Assembly (NCBI GenBank): GCA_021234155.1
Contig: JAJEKV010000311.1
Span: 126,001-190,000, forward strand
Direction: 5' to 3'
DNA from: Isoetes taiwanensis
Taxonomy: Eukaryota > Streptophyta > Lycopodiopsida > Isoetales > Isoetaceae
Length of the DNA stretch: 64,000 bases
The notes under the pieces: generated by a model
Told to the model about the DNA's origin: nothing
Database searches by the model: none
What the model saw: the letters and a program-made list of their open reading frames with translations, nothing else
Shown: positions 47,131-57,987 of the stretch, piece after piece
Layout: each line of letters starts with the position of its first letter
Position numbering within the stretch: the first letter of the stretch is position 1
Made by a program: the position numbers and the translations under genes

Positions 47131-48203
47131 TCAAATGACATAATTTAGCATAACTAACCTCATCATCTTCATTTTGCTCTCGTCCTCCTCACCGAGTCTC
47201 CGTGTTAAATTTAATCTTTGGATTATCTTTAGAACTTCCCTTTCCTTTTTTGTACAAATGTCCTCGCTTGCCTCGCCTACGGTTTTGCCTTTAGCATTCT
47301 GCCCCTTTGGGCTGGGACAGCTGGAAGCAAAGTGGCCTTTACCATCACAATTGTAACATATAACTTCCTTTCCTGTTTTTGGACAATCAGCCCTTAAATG
47401 ACCATATGCATTGCAATTATAACAAGGTCCAACTTTGTCCCTGCCAGCCTTGCCAAAACCCCTCTTTTCCTTATGTTTACCAAGCATAAAGCACGCCAGC
47501 TGACTTGTTCGTCTTCATCTTGGCCAAACTGCCTCTGTTCAAATTCAGTTCGTATCATTTGTATTGCATGATCTTTGGTTCTTGCAATATTCCTTAGAAG
47601 AGTAGCCAAGTAAGCATTGTGAGAAACAGCCCTGGAAATAGCCAGCAATTGATATTGCTCATTTAATATAACACCTGCACCTTCTAGGTCTGCTACAATG
47701 GAATCAAATTTTTCACAAAATTCAGTTATATTATCTTTCTCATGTAGCTTTAGTTTCCTCAACTGCTTCTCTAAAACATCAATCTGGGATGATGTTTTAA
47801 CTTCAAAATTTGTGACCATGTAGGTCCACATTTCACTAGGGCTTAGCCCTCTAAGCTTGAGCTTAATAGCTGTTCCAACCTTACAGCAAATGATAGCTTG
47901 AGCCTCTTTAATCTTAATTACCTCATTAGTTGACACACTTGAGGTGACTGTTGGACCTGCACTTTCTGCAGCAGCTATACTAGCTTCACCACTTCCACCA
48001 GCTATGGAATCACCTGTGCTTGAGCTTGAACTGGCTCCCCTAGTTGACCCTGCACCAGCATTAGCACTAGATCTCCTGCTTGCTTTAGGATCAACTAAAT
48101 ACCACAGGTTTTTCAAACTCGGGACTTCACGGATACTTTGTTTCGGACTTGGAAACCACTTTCCCCTTGAACACCTCAATGGCATTGGAGCGATTTGCTC
48201 CAA
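47131..48203 (-). pseudogene. Copia gag with two zinc knuckles
   Basis: The frame 48203-47394 carries the UBN2-like gag (EAQAIICCKVGTAIKLKLRG, SSQIDVLEKQLRKLKLHE, YQLLAISRAVSHNAYLATLL). After a frame shift, 47487-47131 carries two CCHC knuckles, CYNCNAYGHLRADC and CYNCDGKGHFASSC. The N-terminal start is unusual, with a Ser-rich insert (GASSSSSTGDS). Gag forms the virus-like particle. Confidence 0.85.
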
Positions 48204-48240
48204 ATCTGCTAGACATGATGAATTTTTATAGGATCTGTAG

Positions 48241-48252
48241 CTCTGATACCAA
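48241..48252 (-). other. Primer-binding site of the complete copia
   Basis: On the minus strand TTGGTATCAGAGC follows the 5' LTR directly, complementary to initiator tRNA-Met. Confidence 0.85.
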
Positions 48253-48750
48253 TGAAGAATTCAAACAACACTCAACAAGTTAAATAAATAAACTTGTTAG
48301 TATATTCAAGCAAACAATAGACAAGATAAATTACAAGTTATCTTCAAACTATTGCATTTGCATACTCATCATACAAATAAGATATGAAATTGATTTGTAA
48401 CACTTCGACAGCCCAAGCCCGGATCATATCATGTCCTCCGGCTACTGCTATATTCCCCCTTCACAATGATAATCAAATGCAATTCTTCTTTTTCTGTTTA
48501 TAACCTTCAGTCCGGCCGCTATGGGACAGAACAACAAACTTGCTATCACATTTCTTAATTGAAACTTTGAATCATATTTCCCCTTTAGGATATGCAAGGT
48601 GTCGCGTTCTTATAATGACTGCTATGTATATTCAATGGTCTATTAACCATTGCCGTATTTGCAAATCCCAATCGTGCTTCAAGTGCTTCAAGTGCTTCAA
48701 GTGCTTCAAGCACTACCTAAGTGCAATTACAACATGACATATATTCAACA
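48253..48750 (-). promoter_or_regulatory. 5' LTR of the complete copia
   Basis: 498 bp, TG...CA, paired with 43414-43910. It carries the element promoter by family knowledge; I did not place the TATA box. Confidence 0.93.
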
Positions 48751-49919
48751 TAGGTTTTCGAAACAGTCTCAGGGTGGTTTGTTAGATTTTCCAGGTTTGC
48801 TCTGGTAAATTTCTTGTTATCTTTGTCTTCCTTCAGGCAAGATACAGCAGGTCTATGGTGGAACGATCAGGAAATACTAGCATTTGAGGCAATTTCGAAT
48901 TTCTACAGTGCCATCCTTTTCTTTCCCGTATCTTTTTACAGTTGAGAATTTCCCTTTCTTCCCACTCTTTCTTTCTAGCAGAAAGGTCTGGATGCTGCAT
49001 TTAGATGGTAGTAAAGATTCTTTTCGGTTAGTGGATTTATGTGAATTTGATGGGATTCATTGGTAATTGGTAAGAAAATGCTGAGATAGAAGCATGGCAG
49101 TGGCAGTTTAATGAGATGGTTCGGTTATTGCTCAGGTTCTGCTAAGCTTGAGCGGATTTGTCAAGTGCTGATGCTTTGATTTGGTACTGCTATGCCAAGA
49201 AGCTCCTGTCTATTAAGCACTTTCGGTTCTTGCTCGAGTCTTTGCTATACAGGCAAATCTTTCAAGTACTGATGCTTGATTGATTCTGGTACTACTATGC
49301 CAGAACCTCATGTCTTTTACAAGTACTGATAGGCTTGGATCAGGCATGCTCTAACATTTTGTATGAGTGAGAGCTTATTCAGGCTGCTTTGGATCCATTC
49401 CATTTTGCTATTGCTATACAGATACACAGGTTTTTCTTGCCTTTTCTCAGTATTTCAGGAAAATTTATATGTTTCTACTATTCGGCTTGAAACTTTAGGG
49501 AGCCTAAATGGCTTATCTCAGATATCATCTTTACATCATCTGGTTAGTAGTGGGCAGACTATGTATAGAGCATTCAAGATATATTTGTAGCTTGAGGAAA
49601 ATCGATTTTTGTGTCCTGTAGTATTCTACTAGCTAGGAAGATGTTGATTCTGATCCTGTAGTACTAGTTAGTTGGAAGAAGATGTTGAGGAAAATATATG
49701 AGTACTAAAGCTTCAAGTATTACATTAGATCCATAAGGGATCCTTTGTACTTCAAGGTTATCTGATCCTTATGGGATCTCTCTGATGTAATTCTTCCTAC
49801 CTGAATAAAAATTTTATCTTACCTTCAAAAAAAAAAAAAAAAGAATTAGTGTAAGTTTAGACAAGATCCCGAGTTGTGATGGGGGCCAACTCGGCAGGCT
49901 CGTCACAGATTTTATGTGT

Positions 49920-50786
49920 CTAATCCTCTACTGCCATTTGGGATAACGGTTATGTCACTAGTGATGAAGGAACCTCAATCTCTGACCATCAGCCTCAGTT
50001 TCTCCACACTTCTCATATTACTAAAATTCAAAGAAATGGAAGTACTCCTTATAAGTGCTTCCCTTCTTGATAATGAGAAGTTCTACACTCAGTTCAGGAT
50101 TTTTTATGAGAATTTGAATGAGAATGGTACTCTTGAAAGACATCCCCAATCTATGAAGCAATTCTATTCAAAAGTGAGGAAAATTAAAGATTGGATTAAG
50201 ATGTAATCTAAAACCACGCATGAAGAATGCTGTAAAGAGAAAGATCAACTATTGATGTATATGAAGGAAATTAGATCTCTCCTTCAAAATGACCCTTGCA
50301 ATTCTAGTCTTTAGATGGGTGAGGACATCCTAGAGAGGAGAATTAAAAATATTGAAGAAATGGAGGCAAAAAGTTCTGCTATCAGATGTAAAATAAAATA
50401 TATTAATGACATGGACTCTGGTAGCACTAAGTTCTTTTTCAAAGTTGCTAAAAGCATAATGTTAAGAAATTCCGTTACTGAGATTGTGGATGAGAATGGT
50501 AACACTCACACCTCTCAGAGTGATATTGCCAACATTTTTCATAGCAGATTCAAGGATCTCTTTCATTGTAATCCTATTCCTGCTAATGATCTTCAGGATG
50601 CAAATGATTTCATGACTCTTATGGACAATATTCTTCCTATTGCTCCAGATATTATGGATGTCTCTATGATTACTATGCTGTCTCAAGATGAAATTCTTAG
50701 TATTCTTAACAGTTTCAGCAAGGGGAAATCTCCTGGCCCTGATGGTCTTCCCACTGAATTTTATATCAAATTCTGGGATATCATAT
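49920..50786 (+). pseudogene. LINE ORF2, pre-RT and RT start
   Basis: Two frames. 49916-50206 covers the endonuclease end and linker, with SDHQP in an overlapping frame. 50315-50786 has VDENGNTHTSQSDIANIFHS and the RT entry motif SKGKSPGPDGLPTEFYIKFW, cut at FWDII by the MITE. Confidence 0.8.
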
Positions 50787-51030
50787 TCACACGGGGGGTG
50801 ACTCCGGGCAACGAGAGCTGTTAAACAGGCATATTCACCCATTATTCCTTAATCTACACCGTACACAAAATTCCTCGTTTGTGGGGTATGGATGTATAGA
50901 AATTATAATACTGTATAACAAGATTTGAAAAATACTATAAGATTTCAGATAACATACTATATGGTGTTGATTTTGTACGTACAAAACATAATTATAGGGG
51001 CTCTCGCTGCCCGGAGTCACCCCCGTGTGA
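50787..51030. mobile_element. MITE 1 (244 bp, ~31-bp TIRs)
   Basis: Inverted ends: TCACACGGGG(G)GTGACTCC then GGGCA(A/G)CGAGAGC at 50787-50817, with its complement at 51001-51030. ATAT lies on both sides (50783-50786 and 51031-51034), a possible target duplication. No coding capacity. The superfamily is not assigned. Confidence 0.8.
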
Positions 51031-51400
51031 ATATGCACCCAAACAAAAGGGGGTTTAAGGGGGAATTTAATTTTAAGGTGTGTAATGTAATGGTTTGTGT
51101 TATAACTTAAAAAAAAAATTGCCCCTTCGGCGCAAAAAACAAACATTATATCACACTTGAAAACATTAGATGTAATGGTTTGTGTTAGATTAAAAAAAAT
51201 TTGGCCCCTTCAAGGCCTTGCCTAAAACAATATAGTCGTGCAGAGCACTTAAACGATGTGCTTTGCCATGGCACATATGTTGTCGTATATTTAAAAAATG
51301 CCATCTTGGATACATATGTTGTGGGGAATAATCAAACATCTCCAGAAGTAAATCGAGTTAAGATTTGCCTTGCATAGGTGTTATAGAATTGCAAGGCAAC

Positions 51401-52120
51401 TTAAATGGATGGGCATAAACTCTGAAATGAACATAAATACTTGAGCACTTCAACTTCAGAATAAGCACAACTTTTACAAGAACTCGGGGGGTATTCTATG
51501 TTCCAATAAGGCCCCATTGCAAGAAAATCACTTGTATTTCTTGCTTCATAGCCTTGGGCCCATATGTATCTCAACGATTGTAACGATCTAACTGTGGCTG
51601 CAATTCCAGCCTCAGTAATAGGACAATCCCTGAGTTCAAGCTTCCTAAGCTTCACACAACCAGACAAAGCTCTGAACCCCTCATTATTCTCTCCAACACA
51701 GCCCAAAAGAAGCCACCTAATCTTTCCACCATATCTGCCAATGTGGGCTAAACCTTCATTTGTAAGTCCACCATGGCGTATATAAATAGCCAAACGAACC
51801 ATATTTGAACATCCCTCTAGCAAATTCTTCACGCCATCATCAAATGAAGGTGTGGTTCTCATGTCACTCTCTAATAAAGCTATTCTGAAGTCCACCAAGT
51901 TTGGACATGACTCTCCGAATGCAGATAATGCTGAACTGGTGATATCTGATGCATAAATTGCAACGGACTGTAAACATCTGCAGTTTTGAGCCAGATAAAG
52001 TAGCCCCCAATGTGATACAAAACCATGCTGGTCCTTTAAATTTTCAATCCGAAGACTCCTAAGCGTTTTACAATGGTTGCCAAGCACTTCAAGTCCTGCA
52101 TCTCCAATGATGTTTCGCAC
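51401..52120 (-). pseudogene. COI1-like F-box/LRR protein, last exon only
   Basis: The exon follows the acceptor TATATAG at 52121 and encodes about 239 residues to a stop. Leucine-rich repeats read VRNIIGDAGLEVLGNHCKTL, GLLYLAQNCRCLQSVAIYAS, HGGLTNEGLAHIGRYGGKIR, WLLLGCVGENNEGF and SLRYIWAQGYEA, closing with PYWNIE. This matches the C-terminal LRRs of COI1, the F-box subunit of the SCF jasmonate (or OPDA-related) receptor. The C-terminal tail after PYWNIE is unlike COI1. The F-box and first LRRs are absent upstream; what precedes is a different fragment. I infer a captured, probably non-functional exon. Confidence 0.8.
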
Positions 52121-52199
52121 CTATATAGAAACATGAAATGAGAAACAGAATTAACTGAGGTATCTCATGCGTTGAAATAATCGCTATATGAAGCATATC

Positions 52200-52913
52200 A
52201 TTAGACCCTGTAATTAGATGAAATTCAGTCTTCTTGAAGCAAATGTTGATTTTTCACGGGATTCTATCACATAATATGAGAAATAAAGAGTACAGATGCA
52301 GATGATGCCCAAGACTGAGAAAGCCATCTGAAAGCACAATACCACAAATTTCAAGGTACAAATTTTGGAAAGACGACAATGTAGCACAAATCTGAAGGGA
52401 AGGTCGGAAGGGAATGGTGAAGCTTCTTGGAAGGCACTAAATAAGTGCTCTCTGCTTTGCTCTGTTATCGCCAAATAGGCTAAAATCCGGCTTAAGGGTT
52501 TCTGCCGACTATGCTTTTGAGCTAGAAACCTATAAACGTCCTTCGTTGTGCTACCATTCTTTGCAGAGCTGTCCTTTTCTGTAGTTGCTGAGCTGTTACT
52601 TCTTAAAATTGCAATCATGGCCACGAGGTCTCCTGACATAACCTGGAATCTAAGAGCTCTGAGGGTTCTTCCAGTATTTGTGCTTCCTGCATTTTCTGAT
52701 CTTTTCCTCTCTCATGCGAAAAAATCTTGCACAACTGGAGTAGAGAAATGCACCAGATGCTCTGAAGCCGTTTTTTCCTAGTTCTTCCATCTGCAAAATC
52801 CAATCCGGCAGGAAATACAATGTCATTCTTTCTGATCTTGATTCCATTCCATCCCTAACAGCCGCCGTTCTTACCTTCGCTCCACCATACCCTAACTGCC
52901 GGCCGCGTGCCAA
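52200..52913 (-). pseudogene. Unidentified gene fragment
   Basis: A minus-strand reading opens MARGRQLGYGGAKVRTAAVR at 52913, with a possible donor (GCGAAG|gtaaga) just inside it. A second block (52639-52370) encodes MSGDLVAMIAILRSNSSATT, VYRFLAQKHSRQKPLSRIL and AYLAITEQSREHLFSAFQEA. A frame change lies between them. I cannot assign a family; composition is gene-like. It is not the F-box part of COI1. Confidence 0.35.
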
Positions 52914-52945
52914 TAGTGAAGTGGAGAAGGAAAAAATAAACTAGC

Positions 52946-53035
52946 AAAGTCGAATGCTAGATCTTCAAGCCGAATGTCAAATCTTGAAGCCTATTCTTGA
53001 AGCCGAATGCTGAATCTTGAAGCATGTTCGAACCC
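52946..53035. repeat. Short tandem repeats of GAAGCCGAATG
   Basis: Units like TCTTGAAGCCGAATGCTGAA recur three to four times. The first carries AAAGTCGAATGCTAGA, a 16-mer found again at 62781-62796 upstream of the M32 gene. Confidence 0.6.
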
Positions 53036-53325
53036 TGCAGCATTGTATTGCTTTCGATTCTTGCCTTCTTTCTTCCTAACCCTAAAATAACCCTAAAACA
53101 TGATGGCACGATGCTTGCATGCAAAACTCTGAAAATGGCAACTAAAATAAAAAGAGGGCTTTTGTTGTGAGCCCTTGGATATTGGACCATTGAAAAAAAA
53201 AAGCTAAATAAAGAAATGGTGCACTCTAGATGTACGCATTAGTACATCCATTTGAATACGCCATGAAATCTTAGGAAAACCTTTGTGAAAAGCGTACAAA
53301 AACACAAAGCAAACCCCCTGTTATT

Positions 53326-55598
53326 ATGCTACATATTCTTAAAAAGGACCTCATTTCTCTTGTGCATGCTGTCTGGAATGCTGAGCATCTTCATCCATCC
53401 ATCTCTAGTGGATTTATTTCCTTGATTCCTAAGATTGATCATCCTACCAAATTTCAAGATTGGAGACCTATCTCTCTCACAAACACCACTTACAAACTTT
53501 GTGCTAAAATCATTGCCTCTAGGATTAGAAACTTTTTGCAGAAGAATATCGGCCATAATCAGTCTGCTTTCCTTCCAAATAGATATATACTCGATAATTA
53601 TGAAGGTTTACATTGGAATAAGATCTCTAAGCAGAATTGTGTCCTTTTTAAGCTGGAATTTAAGCGTGCCTTTGACTCAGTCAGATGGGATTTCCTTGAC
53701 TTTGCTATGTCCAAACTTGGCTTTCCTCCCAAGCATAAAAATCTCATTTTTGGTCTTAATTCTAGGTCCAATTCTGCTGTTCTTATTAATGGTGCTCCTT
53801 CTGGATTCTTTCCTCTCACATGTGGTGTAAGGCGAGGTTATCCTCTTGCTCCTTATCTTTTTCTTGTGGCAGCTGAGTTGCTTACTAAAGCCATTGTTCA
53901 TTATCAGAGTCTTGGTCTTAAACTTCCTGAATCTGATGAATCCCTTAGTATTCTTCAATATGCTGATGACTCCTTCTCTTTTCTTGATGCTGATATTGCA
54001 AACATCGAATTCTTCCTAAAACTTTTAAACCAATTCTCAGCTGCCTCTAGTATTCAGCTTAATATTGATAAAAGCTTGATCATTGGAGATATTTCTCATC
54101 AACATTTGGCTGGTATTAAAGTCCTTTCCCCTGAGCAAGCTACTAAATTATTGGGCATGCCTCTTTCACTGAATCATTGTATTAAAGGTCTTTGGGATCC
54201 TACTCTTTCAAAAATCAAGAAGAAGTTGAATAATTACAGGACTTCTCTTTCACTTGTTGGTAGAACTATTATTGCAAATTTTGTCTTAGTAAGTTCCCAT
54301 TTATTTCTCCACTACTTTAGTTGCTCCCAAACTCATTTATTTGGAATTGGAGAAAATCATTAGGAATTTTATCTGGAAAGGTGGTCACCGCGTCAATTGG
54401 GGTTCCATTTGTAAATATAAGAACTTAGGAGGTCTTGGTTGCAAGAACCTATTCCTTCATGCTCAATCATTAGCAGGCAAGTTTGTTTGGAAGGCCATTC
54501 ATGGAAGTCAGTCTCCTGCCTCCAAGTTTCTTAGATTTTGGATCAATAGCAGCCATCCTTATGGTCATCCATCTATTCAGAATCTGCTCCCTCACTCTGC
54601 TTTCATGCATATAAAACCTGCCACCAATATTTCCCCTTTAATGTGCAATGTAATTAAAGCTTGGAATACGATTTCTCCTAGCTTTGATTTTATCTCTAAA
54701 GACAAACTTCATAGTGACTTACCAATTCTGGCTGATCATAATTCTTCAGTGTTAGCAATTCGACATCCAAGGATTTGTAAAAAATGGTCTGATGCAGGTC
54801 TGATCTTTTCTCAAGGGGTAGGATTATTCTTTGGACTAAGTTTGAAAGATATCATCAAGGGAACTTCCTCTGATAAGAAAATCTTTACTCATATTAGAAA
54901 TTTCCTTTGTAATCTATCTTCTAACTCAGGGAAGGGAGACTGGACTATTAATGGTAAAGTGGAGTACAAAGTCAAACATGTGTACAATGCTCTTTCTGCT
55001 AATGCTGCAGAGAGTAAAGCATTAACAAAATGGTCAATCAATTTTGATAAGCTCAAGGCCCTATTTCATAATGTCTGGAATTCCTACTGTCCTCCCAAGA
55101 TCTCTTATTTTATTTGGCTTATTGCTAATAGCAGTTTGAATAATCTTCATTCCTTATCAAGAAGAAATCCTAATATTATGATAAACTGTCCTATGTTATA
55201 TGGCAATGATGAGAGTATGAGTCATATCTTTTTTTGTAATAAGTTAAATGGTTTTTGGTCCTGGTTTCTAGTAAATTTGGAATTTCCAACAATCAAGAAC
55301 TTTTATCCTTTATCCAATCTGAAGACAAATTTGTTAACACCATTGCTTACATTGCTCTTTGGAACATATGGAAATCTAGGAATTGTGTCTTGTATGGGAA
55401 TAAGAGGCTTTCTATCTTTTGGATCAAACTTCATTTTCAATTTGACTTTGAAACTCTCGCTACTGTTCATAAAAAAAGATATGGTACTAACTATGACAGG
55501 AAGTGGGATGCTTATGGAGAGTATAAGGGTCATTTTGGCTTATTTGTTTTGAATTTGAATGTAGTAGACTCTAACATTCTTTTCTCTGATGATCCTAG
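53326..55598 (+). pseudogene. LINE ORF2, RT core to zf-RVT
   Basis: A long frame of 345 codons (53326-54363) has FISLIPKIDHPTKFQDWRPI, SLTNTTYKLCAKIIASRI, motif A LEFKRAFDSVRWDF (second Asp present), CGVRRGYPLAPYLFLVAAEL and the active-site text SILQYADDSFSF (YADD). A frame shift near 54345 leads to 54341-55552 with IIRNFIWKGGHRVNWGSICK and the zf-RVT (CPPKISYFIWLIANSSLNNL). Another shift gives WNIWKSRNCVLYG to about 55598. The N-terminal RT part is separated by the insertions. GVRRGY in place of the usual RQG is noted. Confidence 0.88.
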
Positions 55599-55919
55599 GG
55601 TGAAAGCATGCTAGGGTGTACCATCTAAAGTTCTTTTTAGGGAGTGCAAAACTACCCAGAAAAGTACCCAGCACTGGGTACTGGGAACTTGCATAAATGT
55701 CTCAATAAACAATAAGTTTGAGAGTTGATTCATTCATTTTAATCTCTAATAGTATTGTGATCCTCTAATACTATAGATTAACATGTTATTGACCTTCAAT
55801 TTAAACTTTTTGAATTAATTTTAATGGAAAGAAAAAACAGAAAGTACCAATTTTAAAAGTACCCAGTGTAGGTACTTTTGAGGGTTCCAAAAGTGGTACA
55901 CCGTAGCATGCTTTTGCCC
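55599..55919. mobile_element. MITE 2 (321 bp, ~26-bp TIRs)
   Basis: Ends GGTGAAAGCATGCTAGGGTG (55599) and, on the complement, GGGCAAAAGCATGCTACGGT, continuing to GTACCA in both. It is flanked by CCTAG on each side (55594-55598 and 55920-55924). Inside is a near-palindrome, GTACCCAGCACTGGGTAC, near 55664-55681. It interrupts the LINE downstream region. Confidence 0.85.
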
Positions 55920-56740
55920 CCTAGAATATCTTGAGTTTCTTCGAAGATCTGGAAGGAACAAATTTGATGACCAATCTCCTTTCTGCCAGTCATCAAAGGA
56001 TCGGCTACTTCAATGGAGTCTTCTCTAATGAGAGCAGGTCACAGACAATATCAGAAAGATAGTGAAGACTTGTGGGCTGCTATCTTCTGCAGGGAGGTAG
56101 TACAAATCCATTGCTTATGGGATTCTTGGTGAACAATAACTTTAGTCTCACTGAGAGGCAGTTATCAAGATACAGGTCCATGTATTATAACCACAAGTTG
56201 CTTGCTGATATGTATGGATCTTTTCTGATTCTATTGGAGGACAAGGACAAATTCCGCTTGTTCTACAATAACAGCTGGCCTGCTAAGTCCTACTACTTTG
56301 GAACTACTGATGCCTTCAATGCCTATTTTAACTCCATCTTCTTTGCTGAATCCTAAACATTCCATCCTTTTTTGCTCTTCTCTCATCATACTTGTGCTCT
56401 TGTCTAAGTTTTTGTCTAGCTTCACTATTTTGGTTTGTTATCTTGTGGACAGGAATTAAGAGTTAGGGAAGACAATCTGATATTCAGTTCATGATCTACT
56501 GGAGCTGCTGGACATTCAGGGTGTTTATGATATTCAGGAATCTATACTTATCTTTCATATACACTCCATAGATTTTTGGATATTATTAAGGGATCATAGT
56601 TCTGTTGCACTATGAGTCTTTGTACTGGCTCTAAATTTCTATCTTTTATAGCATGCTTTTATATCAAAAGCATGATTTTTGCTATGTACTTGAGGATTTA
56701 TAATTAATGACAAAACCATCTCTTACTTTAAAAAAAAAGG
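55920..56740 (+). other. LINE 3' region and tail
   Basis: This continues the LINE after MITE 2. An open stretch at 56072-56356 (ERQLSRYRSMYYNHKLLADM) may be the element C-terminus, as in LINE proteins with long tails. Then comes a 3' UTR with the direct pair AGCATG and a short poly(A) at 56730-56738. Confidence 0.5.
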
Positions 56741-57199
56741 GCATAAAATATTTTGTCTGAACCGTCAAATTTACACAGGTTGGAATTTGAGAACTTTCTG
56801 TCATACGAACTGAACCGTCAAATTTACACACTGTTACTTGGTGCTCATGTTTTTTGGTGAGGTTTTTGTCTTGATCTTGGTAAGGTTTCCGCCTTGATCT
56901 TATTGTTCTTTATTATAAGGGTCCATATTTGGTTTATAATATTTTTCTAAGGTAGGGGTATGAATCCCACCTTCGCATATTGTAAAAGGTGCCCTTATTT
57001 ATATTCCTTGCTCATTAGGTTACCTCAACACACTTGAAAGTTAGTGACCACAATCGAAAGTTCAGTGTCCATCCTAATTTTTTTAAGCCAGTGCCTCATC
57101 TGGTTTCCAAATATCCCATGAATGAGCTTCAGATCTACTGGTTAGTTTTAGGTTAGTTTCGGCTCATTACGGTCAACCCTCTTCTGTGCGACATCACCT
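56741..57199. other. No gene seen
   Basis: Intervening sequence with AACTGAACCGTCAAATTTACAC-like text repeated at about 56758 and 56811. A B-box-like GGTATGAATCCC at 56957-56968 has no partner A box. No coding chain. Confidence 0.4.
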
Positions 57200-57259
57200 T
57201 GTTAAGTAAGTTAAGATATTGATATTAGGGTTCCGGGAGACATCGGAATCCCCCTAATG

Positions 57260-57969
57260 GGAAAGCGAGCAAGAAGGTCGCAGGGTCTCCCACAAAGAGG
57301 GACCCTATTGAATACGAAGGAGAATTGCTGGTAGTCTTAGATGATATGAAAAGACAGATGACAGCATTGAAGAAATTGATAGAGACTGTGGTGGTGGAGC
57401 AAAACCATGATCTTAAGAGGGAAAATGCTGAACTTAGAGCTGTTTTGACTCCTCAGATGAATTCTACAGCATTATAGGAGAAAATTGATGCATTAGAGGG
57501 TGTTTGGCACAACTGGTTGCAAATGCAACCAAAGAATAGAACTCTTTACATCATGACAGGGTGGAGGCAGAGAATTCAGAGTAGAAAGCAAGGGCTTGTA
57601 ATCTAAAAATTTCAGGATTACCAAGAGGAAGATGAAAATGAAAACCTGGTGGTTGAGCAATTCTTACAAGAAACCATGCGGGTACATGAACCACAAATGG
57701 TACACTGCAGAAGGCTTGGCAAACCTGGCAACTATGCAACACCCATCCTTGTAAAATTTAAAGATACAGATGCACGTGACCGGGTGATGCACAATCGTTC
57801 TGTGCTTAAAGGCTGCAAGCTTTGGTTAGATCCAGATCTTACGCCAGCCCAGATAGAGGCCAGAAAAAAGGAATGGCTTACGGTAGAAGAGGGAAGAGAC
57901 AAGGGGTATGTCGCGTATCTGGATAGGCTAGGCAAAACAATCATCGCAGATAAGAAGCACAGAGCATAG
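57260..57969 (+). pseudogene. LINE ORF1: coiled coil plus RRM-like domain
   Basis: A heptad-rich stretch (VLDDMKRQMTALKKLIETVV, then HDLKRENAELRAVL) is followed by a stop at about 57475. After a shift comes LKISGLPRG, then the open frame 57649-57969 with HCRRLGKPGNYATPILVKFK, RVMHNRSVLKGCKLWLDPDL and TPAQIEARKKEW. This resembles the L1-ORF1-type RRM and C-terminal domain that binds element RNA. Two breaks prevent translation as one protein. Confidence 0.65.
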
Positions 57970-57987
57970 GAAGTAAGGACCTTACGG

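Larger units (their letters stand above)
43414..48750 (-). mobile_element. Complete Ty1/copia element (5337 bp)
   Basis: Both LTRs are present (43414-43910 and 48253-48750) and start TG, end CA. The 5-bp target duplication is TAGGT at 43409-43413 and 48751-48755. On the minus strand: 5' LTR, primer-binding site, gag, protease, integrase, RT, RNase H, polypurine tract, 3' LTR. Coding frames are interrupted at several places, so it is probably not autonomous, but the structure is full length. The two LTRs are nearly identical apart from small indels clustered at 43650-43720 and 48490-48540, so the insertion is fairly young. Confidence 0.95.
43205..49841 (+). mobile_element. Non-autonomous poly(A) retroposon, copy 2 (split by a copia)
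   Basis: It is flanked by the 15-bp duplication AGAATTAGTGTAAGT at 43190-43204 and 49842-49856 and ends in a poly(A) at about 49827-49841. Without the copia at 43414-48750 it is about 1.3 kb. Its head (GTTTCTTGGCGCCG, GGCGGCTAGGGCGGTGG and CTTCTCTCTACCGGAACTGC, 43250-43330) resembles the head of copy 1 at 26210-26090. The 3' end is GAATAAAAATTTTATCTTAC followed by CTTCAAAA. No coding domain was recognised, so it depends on a LINE for mobility. Confidence 0.75.
51035..53322. mobile_element. Foreign block inside the LINE, carrying host gene pieces
   Basis: LINE RT sequence stops at FWDII (50786) and resumes at MLHILKKDL (53326). After the MITE, about 2.3 kb is foreign. It holds a COI1-like exon and a second gene fragment, both on the minus strand, and starts with repeated GTAATGGTTTGTGTTA units (51085-51200). 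No convincing terminal repeats or Helitron ends were found; both edges are AGGGGGTTT-like in inverse orientation (51047-51055 and 53313-53321), which is suggestive only. Confidence 0.5.
49857..56740 (+). mobile_element. L1-type LINE, 5'-truncated, with two MITEs and a foreign block inside
   Basis: From the last part of the endonuclease (TSISDHQPQF near 49970) through the RT and zf-RVT to a 3' UTR ending CCATCTCTTACTTT(A)9 at about 56738. It is interrupted at 50787-51030 (MITE), about 51035-53322 (COI1-like block) and 55599-55919 (MITE). Without these it is close to 4 kb. Frames in the RT are long and only lightly damaged, so this LINE is younger than the one at 9257. Confidence 0.85.

Noticed and set aside
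51035-53322. Helitron carrying the COI1 fragment
   Set aside because: No TC start, CTRR end or 3' hairpin could be placed at the borders, so the carrier type is left open.
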